This document shows positions 16,524-25,746 of a stretch of 64,000 nucleotides of DNA, one piece after another. The stretch is taken from contig NZ_BMTL01000005.1 of the NCBI RefSeq assembly GCF_014649655.1, positions 286,976-350,975 of the forward strand, in the 5' to 3' direction. Every line of letters starts with the position of its first letter. The stretch's first letter is position 1. Origin of the DNA: Streptomyces humidus (GTDB lineage Bacteria > Actinomycetota > Actinomycetes > Streptomycetales > Streptomycetaceae). The notes under the pieces are model-generated. The model had not been told where the DNA came from and ran no database searches. It worked only from the letters and a program-made list of their open reading frames with translations. Made by a program: the position numbers and the translations under genes.

Positions 16524-16681
16524 TGGCGCCCGTGGGCTTCACCGGGACGGCTCCTGCCGTTCGACTCTCTTACCGCCGCTTGTGGCAGCGCCTCGGCCGC
16601 CGATCACGCCTGATCACCGTGCCGGATTGAGGGCCGCCGGACCCGGCATCGAAACGGCCCGGCCCCACGGCCGACACCACC

Positions 16682-18598
16682 TCACGCGGCGGCCAGCAGC
16701 TCCTCGATCGTGCCGCGCTCGGGACGACGTGGGTCGCGGCCCGCCAGCCGCCCGTACAGCCGCTGCCAGGCGGCGTCGTCCGTCGCTGGCAGGTGGGTGC
16801 GGACCAGGGCTCTGAGCTTCTCCACCGCCTCCCCGAGCTGCGGGAGAGCGTCCGGCCGGCACTGGGCGTCACCGAGGAGGCGCAGTACGCACGGGCCCTG
16901 ATCCACGCGCCGCAGCAGGTCCTCGGACGTCACCACCCCCTCCGCGAGCAGTTCGTCGAGTTGCCCGGTGTCCTGGTCGGTACTGAAGTCCAGCAGGCCC
17001 CGCGGCGTGCCCCCGTCCGTGATCCACGTCCGCACGTACGACCGGTGCCTGCGGTGGTCGCGGCGTACCGCTTCGAGGTGGCGGGCCACGACGCCGGATG
17101 GTGTGCCGGGGCGGTTGACCATCTGTGACCAGTACCGGAAGGGCTCACGGGCGTGCTCCGCCTCCAGGTGGTCCCAGTCGGGGTCCGGGAAGAGCTGCAT
17201 CAACCGGTCGGCGGCGACCGCGCCGGCCTGCGGACCGAGACGGCGCAGGCGCGAGGAGAGCTTCTGGGTGGTCAGCTCCTTGTCCACCCGGGCGCTGAGG
17301 GCCGTGAGCGGGTCGGCGGCGGTCAGCGCCTTCCGGCAGACACGGGTGACCGTCGGGCTCACGACCCCGGTGTTGAGCAGTGCCGCCAACCGGGCCGGAC
17401 CCGCGTGCCGCAGCAGGTTCAGGCAGCCCGTGAGCTGCTCGGGCATGCCGAACTTTGACCGGTGGCTGCTGGCGAACGCCGCCTCGACGAGTTCCGGCTC
17501 GGCGGCATGCAGGCAGTCGGGGAGCGCGTTCCACGGGATGCGGTCGACGTGCGGCGCGAGCCGCACCGACGGGTCGGCGAGGGCCGCGCGGCGCTCCTCG
17601 GGGCCCACATAGAAGTGGAGGTCCAGGACGGCGAGGTGGATCTCCGGATCGCCGCACGCCAGCAGCCGCAGCGCGGTGCCCCGGGTCAGGTCGGCACCAC
17701 GCCCGAGCACGAGCAGGGCCTCCCGGTCCCGGCTGCGCAGGAGGTGTTCCAGGACCGCCCTGGGCGTACCGCGGCGGAGGGCGAGCACATACTGCGCCAG
17801 CAACGTGCCCGTGCCGGAAGGTAGTTCCGGCATCAGGGCGTCCAAAACCTCGGCCTCGCACCGCAGGAGCACCTCGCCCGTCGGCCACCACCACTGGGCG
17901 CGCAGCAACTGGTCCGCCGTCTTCCGTCCCGTCAGCTGCTGCTCGGGCAGCAGGCGGGCGGGGGCGACCGCCACGGTGTCCGCGCAGCGTCGCACCAACG
18001 CGGGCCAGCCGAGCAGGGCGTCCGGGCCCGCTCCACCGGGCCGGCACAGGGCGTCGACGGTGATGAGCAGCTTGCGCCAGGAGGCCGGATCGGTCCCCAG
18101 CGAGGCCGTGAGGTGTCTGCGCACCTCGAGTTCGAAGGCACGACGCGCCCGGCTGCGCTCGAATTGCGCGCCGATCGGCATCGTCCAGCGCGCCGGGTAC
18201 GTCTCAACGACGTCCTTCACCGCGAGCGTCCCGGCCTCATAGGCGGCCGACAGCCGGCGGACGTTGGCCCAGCGGCGATCAGCGGCGAGCGGGCCGGCCG
18301 CCACGTCGTCACGCAACGACTCAAGTGCCTCGCCGCCGTCGGCCGGAGGATGCGGGCGGAGCACCTGGGCGTCCGCCGGCAGGCCGCAGCGGAGCCAGGC
18401 CTCGGCCAGCCACTCAGGACGGCCGACAGACCGGGGGTACCGGTGGGCGGGAGTACGCCCCAGAAAGCGCACGACGTCGGCATCGGCGGGCAGCGGCGGG
18501 TCGCCCTGGCTCTCTTCGGCAGCCAGGCGACGCAACAGGTCGACCGCGGCGACCGCCGCCCTGTGGACCTCCTCGTCCGGTGCGTCGTACGACCCCAT
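16682..18598 (-). CDS. Large hypothetical alpha-helical protein
   Basis: The protein has 638 residues, rich in Leu, Ala and Arg, with many amphipathic helices (for example REALLVLGRGADLTRGTALR and ALPQLGEAVEKLRALVRTHL), like a HEAT/armadillo-type solenoid. There is no signal peptide or membrane helix. No catalytic motif is visible. The ATG at 18598 starts a plausible N-terminus (MGSYDAPDEEVHRAAVAAVD). It is monocistronic. I do not recognise the family. Confidence 0.65.
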   Translation of the reverse strand: MGSYDAPDEEVHRAAVAAVDLLRRLAAEESQGDPPLPADADVVRFLGRTPAHRYPRSVGRPEWLAEAWLRCGLPADAQVLRPHPPADGGEALESLRDDVAAGPLAADRRWANVRRLSAAYEAGTLAVKDVVETYPARWTMPIGAQFERSRARRAFELEVRRHLTASLGTDPASWRKLLITVDALCRPGGAGPDALLGWPALVRRCADTVAVAPARLLPEQQLTGRKTADQLLRAQWWWPTGEVLLRCEAEVLDALMPELPSGTGTLLAQYVLALRRGTPRAVLEHLLRSRDREALLVLGRGADLTRGTALRLLACGDPEIHLAVLDLHFYVGPEERRAALADPSVRLAPHVDRIPWNALPDCLHAAEPELVEAAFASSHRSKFGMPEQLTGCLNLLRHAGPARLAALLNTGVVSPTVTRVCRKALTAADPLTALSARVDKELTTQKLSSRLRRLGPQAGAVAADRLMQLFPDPDWDHLEAEHAREPFRYWSQMVNRPGTPSGVVARHLEAVRRDHRRHRSYVRTWITDGGTPRGLLDFSTDQDTGQLDELLAEGVVTSEDLLRRVDQGPCVLRLLGDAQCRPDALPQLGEAVEKLRALVRTHLPATDDAAWQRLYGRLAGRDPRRPERGTIEELLAAA

Positions 18599-18758
18599 CA
18601 CGGCCTCCCCCGGTGATTGTTCTCCTGATCGAAAACAGTGCATCACAGGGGTCTGACAGTGGGACGGCCGGACCCCGTGCGACGTGCACCGGCGCGTTCG
18701 CCGTCCACCGTCGTCGCGCCCCTGGAGGCCCGGCCCGGGTGCGCGCCGGGGGCTGGAC

Positions 18759-18930
18759 CTACTTGACTGACATGCGGGCCGCGCCTGCGGCGCGCATACG
18801 CTGGCCGAGGAAGAGAACCACGTGGTCCAGTGCGTCGCCCGCCTCGCCCAGGACGCTGGCGAACGACTGGAAGAGGTGCGGCACGTCGGCGGTGGCGTCC
18901 AGTATGACGTCCGCTCCAGCCACCCTCCCG
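18759..18930 (-). pseudogene. C-terminal fragment of an unknown gene
   Basis: About 55 codons read cleanly as an amphipathic helical tail (VPHLFQSFASVLGEAGDALD, then HVVLFLGQRMRAAG) and end in MSVK with a stop. No start is present and the upstream sequence does not continue it. The parent gene is not identified. The rest of the gap from 18599 to 19105 holds nothing I can support. Confidence 0.4.
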
Positions 18931-19105
18931 CGCGCGGCTGGATTCTGTCCGGCGGATCATGTGACTTTCCGACCGGTCGCTCGTTGGTCCGGTCATGGGG
19001 CGGGGGGATCTGACGAACGGCGCTCTTCGCCCTCACCAGGGTAGAGCGATCCTGTCCCAACCAGCCGCGAGGTGGTCGTCGATCGGGCCGTCCGCGAGCG
19101 GTTGC

Positions 19106-19903
19106 TCAGAGTGTGAGCACCGGGCGCGTGGAGAAGTTTTCGTACATGTCCTCTCCGACCGGTCCGTACACGGACTCGGCCATCCCGGGGTTACGGTTGG
19201 CTGTCGCCAGGGGGAGCCAGGCCAGCAGATGGCCGTAGCCGCCGCACACCGACTCGCCCCCGTCGCCGCCGTGGACCGCGGTGACATCGCTGGTCAGCTC
19301 GGCGCGGTAGGTGTCGTAGGCGATGTGCAGCCCGAAGGCGTTCAGCTCGTTGTGCGGGCCGGTGTCGTCGCCGTAGGGGATGCGGTCGAGGGGACAGTCG
19401 TCGCCCCACCGGAACAGGGTGTCCGATCCGGCGCCGCAGGCGTGTTCCCACTCGTCGGAGCTCGGCATCCGCAGACCACGGGCGGAGAGGGCTGCCGGTA
19501 TGTCGGCCGGAGGTTCGGTCAGGTTCTCGTCCTCCACGGCCATGAGGAGGGTGTCCAGGTGAACGCTGCGGCGAGCGCTGAGGATCCGCTCGAGGTGGGT
19601 CCGCAGATCGGGCCCGTAACCGTAGCCCTGCTCCAGGCTCTCGGCGTAGTCGGCGGTCTGCTGCGCGGTCGGCTGCCAGGTGGCGACGTCGAAGCCCAGG
19701 GACATCCGGCCTCCGGGTATCAGGGCGAACTCTTGCCCGTCCCGCTCGACCTGGACGCGGTGCAGCGGGGCACCGAGGTGTTCTGTGGCCTCGACCAGTG
19801 ACACCCGGCCGCCAACGTGGTCAGCGGCGTCCTGGGCAATCCGCCGGGCGGTGACCTCGTCGAAGGTCCGCCACAGGTCGAGAGTGAGATCAGCGAGCGA
19901 CAT
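19106..19903 (-). CDS. Hypothetical protein with FGE-sulfatase-like segment
   Basis: The protein has 265 residues. The middle reads LRMPSSDEWEHACGAGSDTL, then FRWGDDCP. This resembles the RLPTEAEWEYAARGG...YPWGD core of formylglycine-generating-enzyme/sulfatase-modifying-factor domains. The rest does not follow that family closely and the catalytic Cys pair is not evident, so a structural rather than enzymatic kinship is likely. The ATG at 19903 is preferred over an upstream frame extension. It is monocistronic. Confidence 0.6.
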   Translation of the reverse strand: MSLADLTLDLWRTFDEVTARRIAQDAADHVGGRVSLVEATEHLGAPLHRVQVERDGQEFALIPGGRMSLGFDVATWQPTAQQTADYAESLEQGYGYGPDLRTHLERILSARRSVHLDTLLMAVEDENLTEPPADIPAALSARGLRMPSSDEWEHACGAGSDTLFRWGDDCPLDRIPYGDDTGPHNELNAFGLHIAYDTYRAELTSDVTAVHGGDGGESVCGGYGHLLAWLPLATANRNPGMAESVYGPVGEDMYENFSTRPVLTL

Positions 19904-20618
19904 GGCCAGCAGTGTGGCAGGCGGCACTGACACAGCAGCGATGTCCGCCACGCCGACCCCTGCCTGGTGTTCACCGATCCCCGTCGGGAGGGGGGAGCGG
20001 TGGCGGGCTGGGGTCCCGCGGGCCGTCTGCCGGAATCGGACCGCCCGCTGTACTACCGCCGTCGCGACCGCTGACGCGTGAGCAGACCGCGTCGTCCGGT
20101 CGTGGTTGCGGGGGCGCAGCAGCTGCTGCGATGTGGCCGGGCCCGTCGCAGGCGCATGGCCGGTTGCAGCTGCCTGGGCATCCCGGCATCAGTCCGGGTC
20201 GGGGCACCCTTGGCCAGGCGTGCGGGCGGCAGCTTCCCTGCGCCGGCCCGCCGCGCCAGGGCGGCGAAGGTGCGTCGTCCCTTCGCCGCGCTCAACCAGC
20301 GGCGCGGCCGGGCCAGTTCCACCGGCTCGGGCGTCCGGCGGCTCACTCGCGGCCGCCGCCGACGGCGGCGGCGAGCTCGGCGACGACGAACAGGAGCCGG
20401 GCCGCGCGACGGCCGACGAGCAGCAGCCCCGCGGCGCCCGTGAGCAGGGCCAGCGGCCGTCGCCTGTCGCACAGACGGCTACCGTGCTGCGGGCGGTGCC
20501 GAAGCCGGGCTGCGCCCCGGTACGCCCGGAATGTGCATGGCTACCATCCGTATCCCGCGTCGAGTCGGCAGGCCCGGAACGCCGAGAGGGCGCTCGTCGA
20601 CGGCTGCGTACCGGGCGA
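19904..20618. other. Intergenic region without a supported gene
   Basis: About 715 very GC-rich bases are open in several frames, but all are Arg/Ala-rich without recognisable domains. One minus-strand frame near 20345-20460 reads as a hydrophobic stretch (LTGAAGLLLVGRRAARLLFV) without a convincing start. I see no terminator or promoter worth naming. Confidence 0.5.
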
Positions 20619-21839
20619 CTACGTTCCGGCCTGAACGGCGATGTCCTGACCGGCGCCCTGCGGCTTCGCGAAGGGGGTGAAGCGGGCGGGTGGGTGGTCG
20701 ATGGGCAGGTCGGGGCGCCAGGCGGTGAGGATCTGGGCGCTGCAGTCGAACAGGCCCGGCGGCAGGGCGTCCAGCGGCCACCATCTCCAGTCGCCGACCC
20801 GCTCGCCCGGCTGGTCGGCGGGCTCGCCGCGCCACCGCGTGACGAGCGCGCCGAACGTGATCCGCACGACGCCGCCGACCTGGTCCAGGAGCATGCCCAG
20901 CAGGCGCACGTCGGCCGGGTCCGCGTGCAGACCGCTCTCCTCGGCCAGTTCCCGTACGACCGTCTCCTGCAGCGACTCGCCCGGCTCCACCGTGCCGCCG
21001 GGCAGCTCGAGGGTTCCTCGTTGATGGCGGCCGAGCAGCAGACCGTCCGGTCCCACCAGCACCGCGCCGACGCCGGCCGCCGCGTGGGCGACGGGCGGCC
21101 GGGCGGTGCGGGGACGGGAGGGGATCCGGGCCGGCCTGCGGACCTGGAAGAGCCGGTAGGAGGCCTGGTTGCCCTCCTCGGGGGCGTCCAGCACGGTGAC
21201 CTCCTCGGTGCGCAGCCCGTGCTGCGCGAGCAGGTCCGTCCACAGCCGGGTGGTGAGCACCCACATCTGCCCGCTCAGTTCGCCGCCGCCGGCCAGGTGG
21301 AGGATCTCCGGGCGGGACATCACCTGCGAAGAGGGGCCGTTCCCGGCAGAGTTGGTGTGCAGCACGGTGAAGTACAGCCGTCCGCCGGGCCGGAGGGCCG
21401 CTGCAAGGGCGGGCAGCAGCCGGTGCGGGTCGATGAAGTGGACGGCGGACAGGGAGCAGATCACGTCGTACGGCGCCGAAGTGCGCAGATGCGCGACGGC
21501 GTCGGCGTGGATCAGCCGCAGGCCCGGCAGACCGTTGTAGCGCGCCCGGGCGCGCTCGATCTGCGTCGGTGAGAGGTCGACGGCGTTCACTGCGGCGTGA
21601 CGGGTGCGGGCGAGGTGGGCGGCGTGCCGGCCCGGGCCGCAGCCCAGGTCGAGCACGCGCAGGCCCGACAGCTCGCCCAGGACCGCGTCCCCCGGCCCTG
21701 TTCCACCCGGCCCCCAGGCGATCTCGTCCACCTCGGGCACAGGTGTGGCCCGGGCGAGGTGGTGCGCTCCGTAGGTGTGCCACATTGCGGCGTTGACCTG
21801 CTCGGCCTCGGTCCTACCGGCTGCGTCGGGTGCTGTCAT
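20619..21839 (-). CDS. Fused SAM-dependent methyltransferase and NUDIX hydrolase
   Basis: The protein has 406 residues. The first half is a class I methyltransferase with motif [17 protein letters not shown] near residue 62 and NAVDLS after it. The second half is a NUDIX domain with the box [20 protein letters not shown] followed by ESGLH near 295. The two domains are joined by a Pro/Arg linker (about 232-250). This fused form occurs in Streptomyces, but its joint substrate is unknown. The linker and both active motifs look intact. Confidence 0.85.
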   Translation of the reverse strand: MTAPDAAGRTEAEQVNAAMWHTYGAHHLARATPVPEVDEIAWGPGGTGPGDAVLGELSGLRVLDLGCGPGRHAAHLARTRHAAVNAVDLSPTQIERARARYNGLPGLRLIHADAVAHLRTSAPYDVICSLSAVHFIDPHRLLPALAAALRPGGRLYFTVLHTNSAGNGPSSQVMSRPEILHLAGGGELSGQMWVLTTRLWTDLLAQHGLRTEEVTVLDAPEEGNQASYRLFQVRRPARIPSRPRTARPPVAHAAAGVGAVLVGPDGLLLGRHQRGTLELPGGTVEPGESLQETVVRELAEESGLHADPADVRLLGMLLDQVGGVVRITFGALVTRWRGEPADQPGERVGDWRWWPLDALPPGLFDCSAQILTAWRPDLPIDHPPARFTPFAKPQGAGQDIAVQAGT

Positions 21840-22100
21840 CGCGTCCTTTCGTCAAGCTCGTCGCCGAGCCGCCTCGTCATATCGTCCCGCTCGCCACCGG
21901 GCGCTGTCCCGGTCTCCGGCTTACTGCCGAGCCCTGATCTCCCTCCCGCGGCCCTGGCGGTCACCGACCGCTCAAGCCGGTTTCCCGGCGCTGCCCGCGC
22001 TGCCCCCGGAAGTGCCCCTGTCCACTGACGCGGCCAGGTTCGCCCTTCTTCGGCTGGGGAGCGGACCTGGCCACGGCTGCTGCCGGTGGCGGCTCAGGTC

Positions 22101-22277
22101 TCAGATCGCGTGGCGCAGCCACCAGGAGAGGAGGCCGACGGCGCCGGCGCCCGAGCTGTAGGCGGCACCGCGCAGGGCGCTGGAGATGAGGGCGTTGCGG
22201 CGGCGGATCCAGGCGTGTGCCAGGCCGAAGCGGCCGGGCACACGCGCGGCGGGGGCGGTGCGGTCAGGCTCGTTCAT
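22101..22277 (-). CDS. Small protein overlapping the upstream gene
   Basis: The protein has 58 residues: a polar, basic N-terminus (MNEPDRTAPAARVPGRFGLA) and a weakly hydrophobic end with GAGAVGLLSWWLRH. Its ATG overlaps the stop of the preceding minus-strand frame as ATGA (22274-22277), which argues for translational coupling and for both being real. Function is unknown. Confidence 0.5.
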   Translation of the reverse strand: MNEPDRTAPAARVPGRFGLAHAWIRRRNALISSALRGAAYSSGAGAVGLLSWWLRHAI

Positions 22278-22612
22278 GGCGGTGCTCTCTCGTGGGTCTG
22301 CTGGTGAAGTCCGGTGGGGCGGGTGGGCGTGGAAACCTTCGTCCCTGCCGGGCTCTCTTCTGCCGGTGCCTGGTCAGTGGGGTGCAGTGAGTTCCTGGAT
22401 GCGGTCGGGCAGCCGGCGGTCGGGCCCAGACCGACCTCGTCGTGGCGGTCGGCGAGCGCCTCGTAGCGCTGTTGCAGGTGGTGGGTGGGGATCGGCGCCG
22501 GCTCGCGGTGGCGGGCGCAGGAGGCGGTGAAGGCGTCCACGGCGCCGACCAGGTCGCGGGTGTAGTCGTTAGGCGGGCCGTCGAACCACTGCTGTGAGGT
22601 GCGGTCGCGCAT
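22274..22612 (-). CDS. Hypothetical protein, first gene of a coupled pair
   Basis: The protein has 112 residues. It begins MRDRTSQQWFDGPPNDYTRD and is helical to about residue 65 (HLQQRYEALADRHDEVGLG). The tail is Pro/Thr-rich and low in structure, which may reflect a frameshift. In another frame the same bases give a neater ending. The ATGA junction with the next gene supports the annotated stop. I do not recognise the family. Confidence 0.45.
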   Translation of the reverse strand: MRDRTSQQWFDGPPNDYTRDLVGAVDAFTASCARHREPAPIPTHHLQQRYEALADRHDEVGLGPTAGCPTASRNSLHPTDQAPAEESPAGTKVSTPTRPTGLHQQTHERAPP

Positions 22613-22769
22613 AGCGCTCATCTGCCGCCGCGACACCCGCACCGACCTCTGCCAGGACTGCCGTGCCTACGTGTGGAACAACGACCACGACACCGCCAGC
22701 CTGCGCAACGACCGCGGCCGCCTCATAGACCGCGAGTCCTGGGGCCGTCACCGAGGCGGCCGCCACTGA
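22599..22769 (+). CDS. Possible small Cys-pair protein
   Basis: From GTG the frame gives 56 residues with CRRDTRTDLCQDC, a possible zinc knuckle, then AYVWNNDHDTASLRNDRGRL. A stop is followed by a strong hairpin. It resembles small proteins of phage or plasmid-like islands, but it overlaps the start of the divergent gene by 14 bases and may be only the tail of a lost gene. Confidence 0.35.
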   Translation: MRSRIALICRRDTRTDLCQDCRAYVWNNDHDTASLRNDRGRLIDRESWGRHRGGRH

Positions 22770-22834
22770 CCACCCCCACCCGCCACGCACCGGTGAGGGC
22801 TGACCGCCCCACCCGCACGCACGCATGAAGCACC

Positions 22835-22868
22835 GGCGCGCCCGGCCACCTCCACGGCCGGGCGCGCC
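22835..22868. terminator. 13-bp hairpin
   Basis: The arms 22835-22847 and 22856-22868 pair perfectly around an 8-base loop, 65 bases after the small plus-strand frame. Confidence 0.65.
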
Positions 22869-22897
22869 ACGGTGCATGCTCCGGTGAGGACTGGGCC

Positions 22898-23128
22898 GTG
22901 CGCTGTACCCGAACCGCAGTCGCCGCCGCCACGCTCGCGGCCCTGCTCCTCCTCGCCACCGCCCACCTTGCCCCCGGTCGCGGCCGTCTTCGCTGTGCGC
23001 GAGCCGGGCAGGAACATCGCTGTGCCGGTGCTCGAGGTGTCCGCCAGGCTGCCCGTCCTTCACCAGCGGCCGACATCCTCACCGGCCCACGGCCTCCTCG
23101 GCTCTGTTGTCAGTGGTCTGCAGCATGA
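22898..23128 (+). CDS. Doubtful short frame with signal-peptide-like start
   Basis: A GTG start gives CTRTAVAAATLAALLLLATA, which looks like a signal peptide. The following 50 residues are Arg/Cys-rich and unlike a secreted protein. It is probably a truncated or frameshifted secreted protein gene, or chance. Confidence 0.25.
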   Translation: MRCTRTAVAAATLAALLLLATAHLAPGRGRLRCARAGQEHRCAGARGVRQAARPSPAADILTGPRPPRLCCQWSAA

Positions 23129-23191
23129 TGCGGGGCAGGTGACGGCCCGTCCGACGGGGATTTCCGAGGCCGTCCTGGACGAGGGGGTGCT

Positions 23192-24562
23192 GTGCGCAGG
23201 CCGGTCACGGGCGAGGTGCATGTTCACTACAGTCAGATCTACGTCGAGAGCGATCCGGGCGGTACGACGCCGGGTCTCCTGGAGGCGTTCGCGGGCCAGA
23301 GCGGCGGGTTGTGCGGGGCTGCGGTCCCGGGCGCGCTCCGGCTGCACACCGGACTGCACACGGGCGATGTCGGCTTCGTCGTGGAAGTCCACGACGCACC
23401 CCCGGCAGTGGACCCGGACTGGGAGGAGGTGGTGGAGGTGTCCTTCCGGCCGGTGTCGGAACGCACCAGCTTGGTGCAGTGGGCGGGCGAGGCCGCGTGG
23501 GACCTGGACCTGTCCCGGACCGACCACCGGGTGCGGTACTGCGCCCGGGGGATGGACCGGGGACGCGAACGCGGCACCAGAGTGACCGGGGAGCCGCGGG
23601 CGGACAGCTACCTTCTGCAGTTCTGGCCCGCCCCGCCCCGCCCGGACCGGGTGATCCGCCAGACCTCGCAGATCGCCGCGTACTGGCACCGCTACGCCCG
23701 CGAACTTCCGCCCCAGCCCACCCCTGAGCGCCGCGCCGAGACCGAACGCCTGGCCCGCCGGGCGCAGGAGCGGGCCGCCGAGGAACGGCGAGTGCACCAC
23801 GAGCGGTGGCAGTGGGGCGGACGGCTGCCGAGCCAGACACTGCGCGACGCCCGCGAGAGCAATGTCCTCGGTCTGCTGCGCTTCGACAGCGACCTGGTGC
23901 ACGCCCTCGATGCCGCAGGCCCCCGGGTCCAGCGTGCGGTGGCGTTGCTGGCCGCGCGGCGGGCCTGCGAAGCGGCAGGCCTGACCGATGTGCCGTGGGT
24001 CGCCGAGGCGCTCACCGCGTTGGCGCACAAGCGTCCGCTGCCGCCGCCGTTCGACGACCGGGCCCTGCTGTCGCAGACCCTGCGCTCCGATCCGCGCGTA
24101 CCGGATCGGTCGGTGCTCGAGGCGATACCTCCGCAGCGACCGCCGTACCGGCCCCCGACCCCCGCGGACCGACCGCTCCACCAGCAGCAGGCCCCTCCGG
24201 CGGCGGCTGGCGGAAAGTGGGTCTCGGCCACGAAGTCGGGGGAGGACCCACCGAGCCGGCCGGGCCTCGGCCGGGCACCGGGCACGCTCGCATCGACGGC
24301 GCCCGCCGACCGGAGCACCACATCGACCACAGGCACGGGACACGATGCCGCCGTGGTGGTCCACACCCGCGGCACCCCGCGCGAACCCTCGCGGATTTCA
24401 CAGCCGCACTTCGCCCTTCCCGCCGTGCTCGCCGCCGCCGAGCCCGTCCCGCTCAAGGCGGCACTGGACGCGGTCTGGCATGCCCTGAACACCTACGGCG
24501 AGCACTACCCGGAACTGCTGGAAGAGGTCCGGTCGGCGCACGCCGAGGGGACGGGGGAGTAG
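23192..24562 (+). CDS. Hypothetical actinobacterial protein
   Basis: The protein has 456 residues from a GTG with GAGGGGG upstream. The N-terminal 160 residues form a beta-rich domain (VHVHYSQIYVESDPGGTTPG, VGFVVEVHDAPPAVDPDWEE) resembling small plasmid-borne Streptomyces proteins. A charged helix follows (PERRAETERLARRAQERAAE), then a Pro-rich linker (about 310-400). A final short helical segment is PVPLKAALDAVWHALNTYGE. No enzymatic motif is seen. It looks intact and monocistronic. Confidence 0.6.
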   Translation: MRRPVTGEVHVHYSQIYVESDPGGTTPGLLEAFAGQSGGLCGAAVPGALRLHTGLHTGDVGFVVEVHDAPPAVDPDWEEVVEVSFRPVSERTSLVQWAGEAAWDLDLSRTDHRVRYCARGMDRGRERGTRVTGEPRADSYLLQFWPAPPRPDRVIRQTSQIAAYWHRYARELPPQPTPERRAETERLARRAQERAAEERRVHHERWQWGGRLPSQTLRDARESNVLGLLRFDSDLVHALDAAGPRVQRAVALLAARRACEAAGLTDVPWVAEALTALAHKRPLPPPFDDRALLSQTLRSDPRVPDRSVLEAIPPQRPPYRPPTPADRPLHQQQAPPAAAGGKWVSATKSGEDPPSRPGLGRAPGTLASTAPADRSTTSTTGTGHDAAVVVHTRGTPREPSRISQPHFALPAVLAAAEPVPLKAALDAVWHALNTYGEHYPELLEEVRSAHAEGTGE

Positions 24563-24604
24563 ACCGCCCCTCCGTTGTTGCCGGCTGGCGATGACGGTGG
24601 GATG

Positions 24605-24934
24605 TCAGGTCTTCGCGACGGTGAGCAGCATCGCGGCGTCTTCCACCGCCTGCAGGCTGTGCCGGTCTTCTGGGATGGCGATCAGGTCGCCGGTGCGGCC
24701 CTCCCAGGAGGTGTCACCGCTGCTGAGACGGACACGTCCGCGCAGCATCAGCAGGGTTGCATCACCAAGGTTCTCGTGCTCGGCGAGCACGGCGTCGGCG
24801 GTCAGCGCGAGGAGGGTCTGGCGCAGGACGTGTTCGTGGCCGCCGTGGACGGTGGCGGCGCTGCGTCCGGTGGAGGCGGCCCTGGCGCGTTCCAGGTGCT
24901 CGCGGAGCAGTGCGTCGAGTGAGAGTTTCTGCAT
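24605..24934 (-). CDS. Small cupin-domain protein
   Basis: The protein has 109 residues forming one cupin barrel, with LLMLRGRVRLSSGDTSWEGR, then TGDLIAIPEDRHSLQA near the end. The conserved His of the second cupin motif is in DRHSL, while the first motif's two His are replaced around AEHENLGD. Metal binding is therefore doubtful. Such proteins often serve as sensor or stress-related small cupins. It lies convergent with the 23192 gene. Confidence 0.75.
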   Translation of the reverse strand: MQKLSLDALLREHLERARAASTGRSAATVHGGHEHVLRQTLLALTADAVLAEHENLGDATLLMLRGRVRLSSGDTSWEGRTGDLIAIPEDRHSLQAVEDAAMLLTVAKT

Positions 24935-25062
24935 GGTGACAGGTCTCCATGGGGGAGAGCGGTGACCGCCGACGCGCCGTACGGGTGACGGGCAGCAAGT
25001 GCTTCAGGGGCGCTGGTGGCGGAGAACCGGCATCGGGTGCGGGTGGCCCCGGCCGCGAGGTC

Positions 25063-25546
25063 CCCGTCTGCCGTGAACAGCCCGGACGACGGCTCGGCCA
25101 GGATCCCGCGCTCCGCCAGCCGCTTCAGCTTCGAGCGCATCCCCGCAACATGGCGCGGTTCGGTCCCCAGGCCCAGGTGCTGGCACACCTCTTTGCAGCG
25201 CATCGCCGCCCCCGAAGTCGCGAACAACGCGATAACCGCCCGGTACTCCTGCGACCTCACCGTCACATCCAACTCAGCCTCAGCCTTCACCGGCGCCGCG
25301 GCCCCGCCACCGGCATCCCCGCCACCGCCCTCAGCGTCCGGCACCTGCGAAGAAGGCGCCGCCTGCCTCCTCCACCGTCTCCCGCGTGATACGCAACCGC
25401 GACAGCCGCTCCTCGGCCGGCGGCAACTCCTCCGACAGACCAGCGATTTGCTCACGCAGCCGCTCGGCCTGGCCCGGTACCCCGGCCTGGCTGGTCTCCA
25501 ACGCCTCGATCAACGACGGCACCGCATACCCGCCCTCGCTCAGCAC
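25063..25546 (-). pseudogene. Frameshifted coiled-coil/HTH hypothetical
   Basis: The first frame gives a coiled coil (PSLIEALETSQAGVPGQAER, then LSRLRITRETVEE). The second gives a winged-helix-like part (YRAVIALFATSGAAMRCKEV, then MRSKLKRLAERGILAEPSSG). Together they match a familiar Streptomyces layout of a helix bundle followed by a DNA-binding-like domain. The frames join near 25335, so one base is lost or gained there. The role is unknown. Confidence 0.55.
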
Positions 25547-25746
25547 CCGCCCCTCACGGCGGGTTCGACCCCGGCGACGGTAGAAGCTGACACAACCTGC
25601 CACATCCCGAACTGCCGCGAATCACCGCAACGAGGCACCTTCATAAGATCTGCTCCCAAAGCCGTATGGGGAGGACCGTACGTACGGTTCGAAGCGGCGG
25701 GGGCTGGAAACGGCGCGGAAGCCACCGCGCCAGTCCCCGACCCTCC

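Noticed and set aside
20479..21783. Second long frame within the methyltransferase-NUDIX gene
   Set aside because: It is an Arg/Pro-rich shadow; the other frame carries both enzyme motifs.
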